The notes under the pieces were generated by a model. That model did not search any database and was not told the origin of the DNA. It saw nothing but the letters and a program-made list of their open reading frames with translations. The translations under genes and the position numbers were made by a program. This document shows, piece after piece, positions 8,142 to 13,973 of a stretch of DNA of 13,973 nucleotides. How positions within the stretch are numbered: position 1 is the first letter of the stretch; every line of letters begins with the position of its first letter. Location: the NCBI GenBank assembly GCA_017613485.1, contig JAGADS010000352.1, forward strand, positions 1 to 13,973, in the 5' to 3' direction. Origin of the DNA: Treponema sp. Its GTDB lineage: Bacteria; Spirochaetota; Spirochaetia; Treponematales; Treponemataceae.

Positions 8142-8170
8142 AATATAGAGAGATTTTAAACGCCTGTCAA
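8142..8170 (-). promoter_or_regulatory. Strong sigma-70-type promoter of galT, predicted leaderless
   Basis: On the minus strand a perfect -35 TTGACA (8165-8170), a 17-nt spacer and -10 TATATT (8142-8147, 5 of 6) are followed by only ATAGTC and then the galT ATG at 8135. The usual start point, 7 nt after the -10, is the A of the ATG. No Shine-Dalgarno sequence fits in that space. This is the best promoter in the window by consensus. Confidence 0.82.
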
Positions 8171-8195
8171 TTCTGTATCTAAGAGTTTGCTTTTC

Positions 8196-9014
8196 CTAGT
8201 TATCCTTGAACGAGGACTTTTCCTTTGATGCGGCGAACATTGACTTACCTGAGGCATTCAGGGTTTTCAACTCCTGCACTGTTTTGCTTGACGGACATAA
8301 AGCCCTAGCATTATCAAGATGAACTGTACTCTGCTCCTTCTGCTTATTCTCCAGAAGATACTGTGAATAAAACACTTCCGCAAAATATTTTTCAGCACTG
8401 TTTCTTGCAGAACTAACAGCCTTCTCAAAATACTGTCCTGCCTTCTTTTTGCTTCCACCGTTTATTCCAGGTGCCCAGTAATACCATTGTGCCGCATTTG
8501 TAAGACCATAGGAAAAACTCGGATCCTCTTTTATCACGCTGTCATAGCAGTCCTTTACCGTAAGCCCGCATTTCAGCACATCGCCGACAGAAAAAGCCAT
8601 GAAGCACGACAGCACGTCTCCGTAGGTGCATACAAGCCATTTGTTCGCCTGTTTCCTTGGATTTGTCTTGAAGTATACCTCCAGAATCTCTTTCTGCGTT
8701 TTCATGATATTGCGCAGGTTTGAGCTTGACCAGCCCATTTTTGAATAGCAGTTGTATTTTTCAAGAATGATGAAATTATCGATTATAAGGTTTTCTTCCT
8801 GGTTGAAAGAGGATTTCTGCGGCTGAAACTGTTTCTCAAAGGCCTCAACCTTGGAAAGTGCTTCCTGCTGCGTTGAACATGCAGTTATTTCCATGCGGAG
8901 TTTCATGAACTCGTCGATTTTCTTCTGAGCCTCACCTGAGATTGCAGATGCAAAAACATGTCCCGTAAAAAGCACTCCCAGAAGGAGCTTGATTATCCTG
9001 TTTTTTCTATTCAT
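8196..9014 (-). CDS. Exported TPR-like helical protein of unknown function
   Basis: Unrecognised. Residues 1-25 form a signal peptide (MNRKNR, core IIKLLLGVLFTGHV, cut near ASA). The rest (about 245 residues) is helical. Two stretches look like degenerate tetratricopeptide repeats: about 168-202 (SYGLTNAAQWYYWAPGI, then GGSKKKAGQYFEKAV) and 207-240 (AEKYFAEVFYSQYLL, then VHLDNARALCP). Cys pairs at 46/89 and 129/137/149/156/240 may form disulfides. The frame extends upstream to an ATG at 9083 and another at 9059, but neither gives a signal peptide at the N-terminus nor has a ribosome site. The ATG at 9014 does give one, and has a -10 ending 6 nt before it, so I chose it. It is divergent from the 9110-9589 gene. 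Its stop lies 60 nt upstream of the galT ATG with no terminator between, so read-through into galT is possible. Role in the periplasm is inferred from the signal peptide only. Confidence 0.85.
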   Translation of the reverse strand: MNRKNRIIKLLLGVLFTGHVFASAISGEAQKKIDEFMKLRMEITACSTQQEALSKVEAFEKQFQPQKSSFNQEENLIIDNFIILEKYNCYSKMGWSSSNLRNIMKTQKEILEVYFKTNPRKQANKWLVCTYGDVLSCFMAFSVGDVLKCGLTVKDCYDSVIKEDPSFSYGLTNAAQWYYWAPGINGGSKKKAGQYFEKAVSSARNSAEKYFAEVFYSQYLLENKQKEQSTVHLDNARALCPSSKTVQELKTLNASGKSMFAASKEKSSFKDN

Positions 9015-9020
9015 GGGAAC

Positions 9021-9049
9021 ATAATAGTGTTTTTTATGAATCTCTTCAA
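9021..9049 (-). promoter_or_regulatory. Promoter of the 8196-9014 gene, predicted leaderless
   Basis: On the minus strand TTGAAG (9044-9049, 4 of 6) lies 17 nt upstream of TATTAT (9021-9026, 5 of 6), then GTTCCC and the ATG at 9014. The spacing, 17 nt and then 6 nt to the ATG, is identical to the galT promoter. It sits inside the longer reading frame that begins at 9083, which argues that the longer start is not used. Confidence 0.65.
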
Positions 9050-9109
9050 TACCGTGCATGTATGGATTTTTTTCACCGCACATGATAAACTTACAGGCAA
9101 GAGGCAGTC

Positions 9110-9589
9110 ATGTTTGGAAGCAAGTTTAATACGGCAAATGCACAGAAAGAGTTTTTTGAGCAATTTCAGAGAGAATACGGTAAAGAGGTTGAAAAAGTTG
9201 AATTTGCCCAGCTTCTTGCTGACACAAAGACATTCTCAGACTTGAACCTTATCCCATATCTTGGTGAGCAGAACCTCTCCGGCCTAGTAATATTTTGCAA
9301 GGACTCACTATATTTTTACTCTTTTCCGAATGATGCCTACATGGGAATAATAAAGCGGGATGCATTGGGAAGCGGAGACAACAAAAGCCAGTGCATCTGC
9401 CTTACAGACTTGAATAATCTAAAAGCCACAGTTCCCCAAAAAAAACGCCTGTCATTTTTATTCCCAGAGGACAGCAGGATAATCAATTTAAGTGCTTTAA
9501 TTTCAAGCACAACGATACATTTCTCACTGTCATTCCTGAAAAACGCGGAACCTGTTTATGAGGAAATAAAGAAAATTCTTAATTCTTAA
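9110..9589 (+). CDS. Small cytoplasmic protein, possible PH-like fold
   Basis: Unrecognised, 159 residues, no signal peptide or membrane segment. Residues 1-45 are helical and charged; residues 55-145 alternate short strands (LSGLVIFCKDSLYFY, GIIKRDALG, CICLTDL, LSFLFP, IHFSLSFL) and end in an amphipathic helix (EPVYEEIKKIL). This strand-rich core capped by a C-terminal helix is reminiscent of PH-like domains, but the resemblance is weak. The start is set by GAGG 5 nt upstream. It diverges from the 8196-9014 gene across a 95-nt gap and precedes argR by 76 nt. The argR gene has its own promoter, so they may be separate units. The stop codon lies in a run of 7-bp units. Confidence 0.7.
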   Translation: MFGSKFNTANAQKEFFEQFQREYGKEVEKVEFAQLLADTKTFSDLNLIPYLGEQNLSGLVIFCKDSLYFYSFPNDAYMGIIKRDALGSGDNKSQCICLTDLNNLKATVPQKKRLSFLFPEDSRIINLSALISSTTIHFSLSFLKNAEPVYEEIKKILNS

Positions 9590-9602
9590 TTATGAATTAT
9601 CA
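9575..9602 (+). repeat. Four tandem 7-bp units overlapping a stop codon
   Basis: ATTCTTA, ATTCTTA, ATTATGA and ATTATCA run without a gap. The first two are identical and include the last codons and the TAA (9587-9589) of the upstream gene. This is an AT-rich, low-complexity stretch and could be chance, or a binding region in front of the argR promoter. Confidence 0.4.
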
Positions 9603-9606
9603 GCAA

Positions 9607-9635
9607 TTGACTAAAACTGCATAAATATACATAAT
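9607..9635 (+). promoter_or_regulatory. argR promoter
   Basis: TTGACT (9607-9612, 5 of 6), 17-nt spacer, CATAAT (9630-9635, 5 of 6). Transcription would start near 9642, leaving a leader of about 24 nt that carries GAGGA (9656-9660), 5 nt before the GTG start. An ARG-box-like palindrome fills the spacer. Confidence 0.7.
9618..9631. promoter_or_regulatory. ARG-box-like operator in the argR promoter
   Basis: TGCAT-AAAT-ATACA matches the symmetric pattern TG-N-AT-N4-AT-N-CA of ArgR/AhrC sites (E. coli consensus half-sites TGAAT and ATTCA); each half differs at one base. It lies between the -35 and -10, where a bound hexamer would block RNA polymerase. Single half-sites TGAAT occur at 9593-9597 and 9646-9650. 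Autorepression by ArgR is inferred. Confidence 0.5.
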
Positions 9636-9665
9636 CTAGCTTAACTGAATTTTTCGAGGACAACC

Positions 9666-10139
9666 GTGAAAGAAAGACTTACGCGTTTAAAGACAATCCG
9701 CAAGCTGATAAAGAATTACAGGATAGAAAGCCAGGAAGAACTTTTAAAATATTTATTGAAGGAAGGCTTTGAGGTTACGCAGGCAACTTTATCCAGAGAC
9801 CTTAAGCTTCTTAAAGTAGGAAAAATCAGCGACGGACATGCAGGCTACGTCTACACCATTCCGGAAGAAGAAGAGCGTCAGGAAAGCGAGGAGATCTACA
9901 ACCAGGATTTTCTACGCGGTTATGTAAGCATAGATTTCAGCGGCAATATCGTCGTAATAAAAACTTTTGGAGGTCACGCGGATGCCGTCTCCAACGCACT
10001 GGATGCCCTGAACATGGAGGAGATCCTGGGAACCGTAGCAGGCGACAACTGTATCTTCGCATGCCTGAAAGAAGGCGTTAAGGGAGAAGATTTCATGAAG
10101 TCCCTGAAAAAACGCATCCCTGATCTTGAGGAAGAATAA
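9666..10139 (+). CDS. argR: Arginine repressor ArgR/AhrC
   Basis: ArgR is a hexameric, arginine-dependent transcription factor that controls arginine synthesis or catabolism. Residues 1-66 form the winged helix domain, with the recognition segment TQATLSRDLKLLKVGKI (38-54), a family signature. A charged linker (EEEERQESEE) follows. Residues 83-157 are the oligomerisation domain: GYVSIDFSGNIVVIKTFGG (86-104), then EEILGTVAGDNCIFACL (118-134), where GTVAGD carries the arginine-binding aspartate. The 157-residue length is normal. The start is GTG (9666), set by GAGGA 5 nt upstream. It is the only ArgR-type gene here and no arginine genes lie nearby, so its targets are elsewhere, apart from its own promoter, which has an ARG-like box. 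The stop codon ends at 10139, immediately before the tail of the convergent lipoprotein gene. Confidence 0.95.
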   Translation: MKERLTRLKTIRKLIKNYRIESQEELLKYLLKEGFEVTQATLSRDLKLLKVGKISDGHAGYVYTIPEEEERQESEEIYNQDFLRGYVSIDFSGNIVVIKTFGGHADAVSNALDALNMEEILGTVAGDNCIFACLKEGVKGEDFMKSLKKRIPDLEEE

Positions 10140-12626
10140 TCAATTTCCCTTGAACAGGACTTTTTTAGAGAACAGTGCAGTATTTATATCAACCTCTATG
10201 TTCTCACCATCCCAGATTACGTTTCCTGTATTATACTCGTAGCGTATGTCGTGAATGCTCTGCAGTATGGATTTACCCCTTCCCTGCATGGAGATTGTCA
10301 AAAGCTCGGCCTTTATCTCTATCGGGTTTTCCTTCATCCACTGTTCTTTAGTCTTATCATCACTTACAGACTCATCTCTTTTTTCAAGCCATTCCACGAG
10401 TGAAGAAGCAGATTTATCCAGAATTACAAGCACTATGGAATCATTGCTGTCTTCAATAAAAAATCCGGGGAAATAGGGAATGTCATCCACAATCTCAAGG
10501 CTTGCCGTAATACCGTCCTCACCGCCATCCTGAATGCAGAAAGAAGGAATTCCAGCCGCCTCATAAAATTCAGGATATGAATCCAACAGGAACGAATCTA
10601 CCTGCCCGATGAAAGTTTTTGTAGTAATCTCATCCAAAAGTTTCCTGTATTTTTTTATGCGAAGGGAAACAAGGTCATCAATATTATTGCACGACCATGT
10701 CATGTAATCTGCCATGTCTGCTATGGAAGTTTCTGTTGATGCAAGAAGATCACCACCGAATGAAGTAACCTGCTTGATCTTTGGGAAATTGATTTTATTA
10801 AGCATTGTAACACGGGTAACCAGCTCGATAATTGAATATCCCCATCTTGAAAGTCCAGAAGTCCTGCGGGCCTTATTGATTTCTTTTTGTGTCTGCTTCA
10901 ACTCCTTGATAAAGTCTTCGTTCGCCTGTATTATATCTTCAATTTTTTCCCTGTCACGTACTGTAAATATCTCATCCTTGCTCAGGATCAGTTCAGGCGA
11001 AATTGATTTTTTCAAGGTAGGCTGACTCAGCATGTACAAGTATTTGAATGTAGAGGGAGAATAAGATGTAGATTCCTCAGAAGAAGCAAAAACCGTATAA
11101 TCGTTATAACCTGTTATCGGAGAAAGAATTGACTGAGCACCTCCTCCTGCAAGCTCTATGTGGAAATATGCTTCCGTTCCCTCACCTGAGATTGCAAAAA
11201 GAGCATGGTTTTTCCCCTCAAACATATCGGAAATCAGCTCCTTGAATTCCGGGGAATAACTGTCCAGATTGGAAAGATCACATTCAGCAGTAACGAAATA
11301 ATTGCGTGATGTACCGTCATAGCCTGGTTTATCGCGAGTTATGTATGTCCATTTCTCAACAAGAAAAAGCGTGCATTTAAACAAGTCTTCTCCACAGGAA
11401 ATCTCAAGCTCACATTTCCCGGTTGAATGCAGGTCAACGCCTTTGATTTTACAGCTCACATCCTCAAGGTTCTCTCCGTTTTTTGCCAGATATCCGTTGT
11501 ATTCAAGAATGCGGCTTTCTGCCATCTCCGGTTTCTTTGAGTCAAGAAAAGTCGTGGAGTCAAGATGAATGTCTGCCCTGGTAAAAGACCACTCACTGTC
11601 ATTTATCATCTTGTGGTAATAGCCGACCTCACCGTCCTCGTTGGTTCCTCCTACACGCAATTCCCTTGCACTGTTTCCCTGTCCGTTCTGTGCAATGGTA
11701 ATCATTTTTGTAAGGCGAGCCTTTCCCTTGAGCTTTATGTCCGGCTGTTTTCTCCAATCCTCAGCAGGAAGTGCCCATGGAGAATAATTTGAAAAATAAG
11801 AAGTACCAGGATATTTTTGCTCCAGTTTGTCGTACGTATATTGAAAGAACATCGGATCGCAGCCCATAGTGTCAAAGTCAATCATGCGGGTATACATTGA
11901 CCCATGATTTCCAATGACAAAAAGCGTACTTGCCGATGCGCTTATGTTTTCGCAGATAAAGCGTCCCTCTTCAGGAACTTGAATTGAATGGCTCATGTCC
12001 TGAGGAAGACCGCTGTCACAGAATCGTATGCTTCTTCCATCCTCAGAAAGGAAATAGAATGTCTCTATTCCCATTGTACCCCAGTGATGAGGGTTTCCGT
12101 AAATGTCCTCGTGATAAAGAACCTCAACACGGCGAGCTCCCATTGACCATGCCCTTTTGCTCAGGGTTTCCCCTGTCTGCTGGAACTGATTGTCCTTGGG
12201 AAATCCGTATCTTCTCTGCCATCTGAAAGGTTTCTCCGGGGCTGTTTTTGCAAGATAGCAGTAATACATGTACCCCTGATCGTCAAATGCACAGATTGTG
12301 TCTGCATCAGCTGAAATCTCACGTACTGCAGAAGGACTGTCTTTCCCTACATTCGGAAGGCCTGTCTTGAGAAAAAGTTCCCAGTTGCTGCTACCGCGTG
12401 CCTTTGAATAAATCCTGCCGTCAACAAGCTCAAAATCATAATAATCGCAGTATGACTGAGTCATCGTCCTTAATGTAACTGAATCTGGAAACAGCGGACT
12501 TACATTCTCTGCCTCACTGCATTCAGGAAGAAGAACATAAGGATCGCCAGGTCTTGTCGAGCATGAAATGAAAATAAAAAGAAGCGGAAGGACAAAACGC
12601 CCTATCCGCTGTCTAAACAGGCACAT
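10140..12626 (-). CDS. Large lipoprotein of unknown function
   Basis: Unrecognised, 828 residues. Residues 1-22 are a lipoprotein signal with a core LPLLFIFISC and Cys22 as the lipid attachment point under the spirochetal rule; the mature protein starts CSTRPGD. Residues about 60-340 contain several strand pairs that recur with small differences (VDGRIYSK, ISADADTICAFDDQGYMYY, YFLSEDGRSIRFCD, ISASASTLFVIGNHGSMY), suggesting a beta-propeller-like half. Residues about 390-530 are beta-rich, about 550-590 form a predicted coiled-coil (DREKIEDIIQANEDFIKEL), and about 600-690 look helical; the C-terminal part returns to strands. It begins 8 nt after the GlsB-like gene with no ribosome site of its own, so translational coupling is likely. 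Its tail meets argR with no base between. Expected at the periplasmic or outer face of a membrane; function unknown. Confidence 0.88.
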   Translation of the reverse strand: MCLFRQRIGRFVLPLLFIFISCSTRPGDPYVLLPECSEAENVSPLFPDSVTLRTMTQSYCDYYDFELVDGRIYSKARGSSNWELFLKTGLPNVGKDSPSAVREISADADTICAFDDQGYMYYCYLAKTAPEKPFRWQRRYGFPKDNQFQQTGETLSKRAWSMGARRVEVLYHEDIYGNPHHWGTMGIETFYFLSEDGRSIRFCDSGLPQDMSHSIQVPEEGRFICENISASASTLFVIGNHGSMYTRMIDFDTMGCDPMFFQYTYDKLEQKYPGTSYFSNYSPWALPAEDWRKQPDIKLKGKARLTKMITIAQNGQGNSARELRVGGTNEDGEVGYYHKMINDSEWSFTRADIHLDSTTFLDSKKPEMAESRILEYNGYLAKNGENLEDVSCKIKGVDLHSTGKCELEISCGEDLFKCTLFLVEKWTYITRDKPGYDGTSRNYFVTAECDLSNLDSYSPEFKELISDMFEGKNHALFAISGEGTEAYFHIELAGGGAQSILSPITGYNDYTVFASSEESTSYSPSTFKYLYMLSQPTLKKSISPELILSKDEIFTVRDREKIEDIIQANEDFIKELKQTQKEINKARRTSGLSRWGYSIIELVTRVTMLNKINFPKIKQVTSFGGDLLASTETSIADMADYMTWSCNNIDDLVSLRIKKYRKLLDEITTKTFIGQVDSFLLDSYPEFYEAAGIPSFCIQDGGEDGITASLEIVDDIPYFPGFFIEDSNDSIVLVILDKSASSLVEWLEKRDESVSDDKTKEQWMKENPIEIKAELLTISMQGRGKSILQSIHDIRYEYNTGNVIWDGENIEVDINTALFSKKVLFKGN

Positions 12627-12634
12627 GGCTCAGT

Positions 12635-12889
12635 TTACCACTTTTTTCCCATAATCAGGCGAACCACTGCAATTACGATCACAGTACCCAGAATTCCAAG
12701 CAGGAGGGAAACGACCCAGCCGCCTCCAACCTTCAGGAAACTTCCGATGGCAGATCCTACGGCTCCACCAATGATTCCAAGAAGACAGTTCATCCAGAAA
12801 CCGTGCTTACTCTTCATAAGGACACCGGCCAGCCAGCCAATAAGTGCTCCAACCAGAATTGCAATGAGAATGCTCCAAAGAGTAGACAT
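12635..12889 (-). CDS. GlsB/YeaQ/YmgE-family small membrane protein
   Basis: The 84-residue protein has the typical three hydrophobic helices (about 5-25, 33-52, 57-78) and the glycine-rich repeats of the family (GALIGWLAG, LLGIIGGAVGSAIG, LLLGILGTVIV). Members of the Transgly_assoc/GlsB group are stress-induced inner-membrane proteins with no known biochemical activity. A strong AAGGAGG lies about 7 nt upstream of the ATG at 12889, and a consensus extended -10 lies 30 nt upstream. The lipoprotein gene follows after 8 nt. The two probably form one operon transcribed from 12919. Confidence 0.9.
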   Translation of the reverse strand: MSTLWSILIAILVGALIGWLAGVLMKSKHGFWMNCLLGIIGGAVGSAIGSFLKVGGGWVVSLLLGILGTVIVIAVVRLIMGKKW

Positions 12890-12918
12890 AAAAAAACCTC
12901 CTTAAAAAGTTTGTATAT

Positions 12919-12927
12919 ATTATAGCA
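12919..12927 (-). promoter_or_regulatory. Extended -10 promoter of the glsB-like/lipoprotein operon
   Basis: TGCTATAAT on the minus strand is a perfect extended -10 (TGN plus TATAAT). The -35 17 nt upstream (TATCAG) is poor, as expected when the extended element carries the promoter. Start near 12912; leader about 22 nt, containing the AAGGAGG. Confidence 0.7.
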
Positions 12928-12965
12928 TATTTTCAACAATTCTGATACACTAAATCATAAAAAAA

Positions 12966-12994
12966 TCAGGCAATTCCTGAAAAAAGGAACCTGA
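12966..12994 (+). other. Possible alternative hairpins upstream of pgi
   Basis: TCAGG (12966-12970) can pair with CCTGA at 12976-12980 or with the copy at 12990-12994. TTCCT (12974-12978) can pair with AGGAA (12985-12989), and these two foldings exclude each other. The stems are only 5 bp. On the minus strand the first hairpin is followed by T7, so it could act as a weak terminator against antisense transcription out of pgi. The pgi promoter was not identified with confidence; TATAAA at 13007-13012 is too close to the ribosome site to be a normal -10. Confidence 0.25.
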
Positions 12995-13021
12995 GCATTC
13001 AGAACATATAAAGAGGCGTTT

Positions 13022-13973
13022 ATGGCTACAATTACCTGGAACAATTTGAACAAACTCGAAAGCTTTAAGGAGCTTAAAGAGCTAAAGGATTCAGTTTCAC
13101 TTGCAAAGGCACTTTCCGGACAGGCAGGTGTAAAGCGTGTTGAAGAATTTTCAATTCCGATGAGCAGTTCCCTCACCTACAATTATGCGGCAAAAAAAGT
13201 CAACAGGCAGATAATTGCTGTATTCAAGAAAATCGCAAAGGAAGCTCAGCTGCTGGAAAAATTCCAGGCTCTTTACAACGGAGAGGTAATCAACACTGGC
13301 GAAAAACGCATGGTGCTTCATCACCTTACACGCGGACAGCTTGGAAAGGATGTTATCGCAGACGGAAAAAACAAGCGCGAATTCTATGTAGAGCAGCAGA
13401 AGGCAATCGCGGCATTTGCAGACAAGGTTCATGCCGGAAGAATCCTTAACGAAAGCGGACAGAAATATACCTCCGTATGTCAGATCGGTATCGGTGGCTC
13501 AGACCTTGGACCACGTGCAATGTATCTTGCTCTTGAGAACTGGGCAAAGGCAAACGGAAAATTCAAGATGGACGCACACTTCATCTCAAACGTAGACCCG
13601 GACGATGCCGCAAGCGTACTTGATTCACTTGACATATCAAAGACAATTTTCATTCTTGTGTCAAAAAGCGGAACGACACTGGAGACACTTACAAACGAGT
13701 CATTCGTAAAGGCAGCCATAAAAAAAGCAGGCCTTGACGTATCAAAGCACATGATTGCAGTCACAAGCGAGACATCACCTCTTGCAAAGAACCCGGATTA
13801 CATGGCGGCATTCTTCATGGACGACTACATCGGAGGACGCTACTCATCAACATCAGCAGTAGGAGGAGCAATCCTTTCCCTGGCATTCGGTCCTGACGTG
13901 TTTGCATCTTTCCTTAAGGGTGCCGCAGAGGAAGACAAGCTTGCAACCGAAAAAGACATAACAAAGAATCCTG
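13022..13973 (+). CDS. pgi: Glucose-6-phosphate isomerase, 3' end outside the window
   Basis: Pgi interconverts glucose-6-phosphate and fructose-6-phosphate in glycolysis and gluconeogenesis. The first 317 residues are present. Signatures: HHLTRGQLG (100-108), a basic ADGKNKREFYVEQQK segment, IGIGGSDLGPRA (155-166), phosphate-binding SKSGTTLET (214-222), and GGRYSSTSAVGG (271-282). A full protein of about 530 residues would continue about 640 bases beyond the window. The ATG is preceded by GAGG 5 nt upstream. Divergent from the glsB-like gene across 132 nt. No frameshift is seen. In this bacterium Pgi would link GalT-derived glucose-1-phosphate (via phosphoglucomutase, not seen here) to glycolysis. 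Confidence 0.97.
   Translation, partial: MATITWNNLNKLESFKELKELKDSVSLAKALSGQAGVKRVEEFSIPMSSSLTYNYAAKKVNRQIIAVFKKIAKEAQLLEKFQALYNGEVINTGEKRMVLHHLTRGQLGKDVIADGKNKREFYVEQQKAIAAFADKVHAGRILNESGQKYTSVCQIGIGGSDLGPRAMYLALENWAKANGKFKMDAHFISNVDPDDAASVLDSLDISKTIFILVSKSGTTLETLTNESFVKAAIKKAGLDVSKHMIAVTSETSPLAKNPDYMAAFFMDDYIGGRYSSTSAVGGAILSLAFGPDVFASFLKGAAEEDKLATEKDITKNP

Noticed and set aside
9015..9083. 23-residue N-terminal extension of the TPR-like exported protein
   Set aside because: It would bury the signal peptide, has no ribosome site, and contains the predicted promoter at 9021-9049.
10140..12626. Reading the lipoprotein as a known propeller enzyme or sensor
   Set aside because: The repeats are only loosely alike and no catalytic or ligand motif is visible, so no function was assigned.
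1..13973. Mobile elements, CRISPR, tRNA/rRNA, toxin-antitoxin or defence genes
   Set aside because: No transposase, integrase, regular spaced repeats, cloverleaf or paired small genes of that kind were seen.

Overview
This window most resembles a treponemal spirochete (Treponema or a close relative). That rests on moderate GC content, UvrC/AsnA/ArgR/Pgi sequences of a spirochetal type, several exported or lipoprotein genes with relaxed lipoboxes and no obvious homologue outside this group, and a Bacillus-type (family 2) GalT. The assignment is inference from family resemblance; no 16S or other marker is present. I see no tRNA, rRNA, CRISPR array, transposase or phage gene, so this looks like ordinary chromosome rather than an island.

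Layout from left to right. Bases 1-701 (minus) hold the 5' part of an exported LamG/concanavalin-like protein that runs off the left edge. It is divergent from uvrC (696-2729, plus); the two ATG codons sit in the same palindrome, ATGCAT. A minus-strand terminator (2745-2777) closes the degP/htrA gene (2882-4363, minus). Next is a minus-strand run, read from right to left: a TPR-like exported protein (8196-9014), galT (6606-8135), asnA (5555-6589) and a radical-SAM-like protein lacking iron-sulfur cysteines (4533-5522). galT, asnA and the latter are spaced 16 and 32 nt apart and are probably one operon; galT also has its own strong promoter. At 9110 the plus strand resumes with a small unknown protein and argR (9666-10139). 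argR meets, with no spare base, the tail of an 828-residue lipoprotein gene (10140-12626, minus), which sits 8 nt downstream of a GlsB/YeaQ-type membrane protein gene (12635-12889, minus). The window ends in a truncated pgi (13022 onward, plus).

Functionally the region mixes housekeeping: DNA repair (UvrC), envelope protein quality control (DegP), asparagine synthesis (AsnA), galactose/UDP-sugar metabolism (GalT), glycolysis (Pgi) and arginine-responsive regulation (ArgR). Three envelope proteins have no clear function. I do not see a new multi-gene system. The most unusual signals are regulatory. Two genes, and perhaps uvrC as a third, have a promoter whose -10 hexamer ends exactly 6 nt before the ATG, which predicts leaderless mRNAs. 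An ARG-box-like palindrome lies inside the argR promoter. An 8-bp inverted repeat lies upstream of degP.
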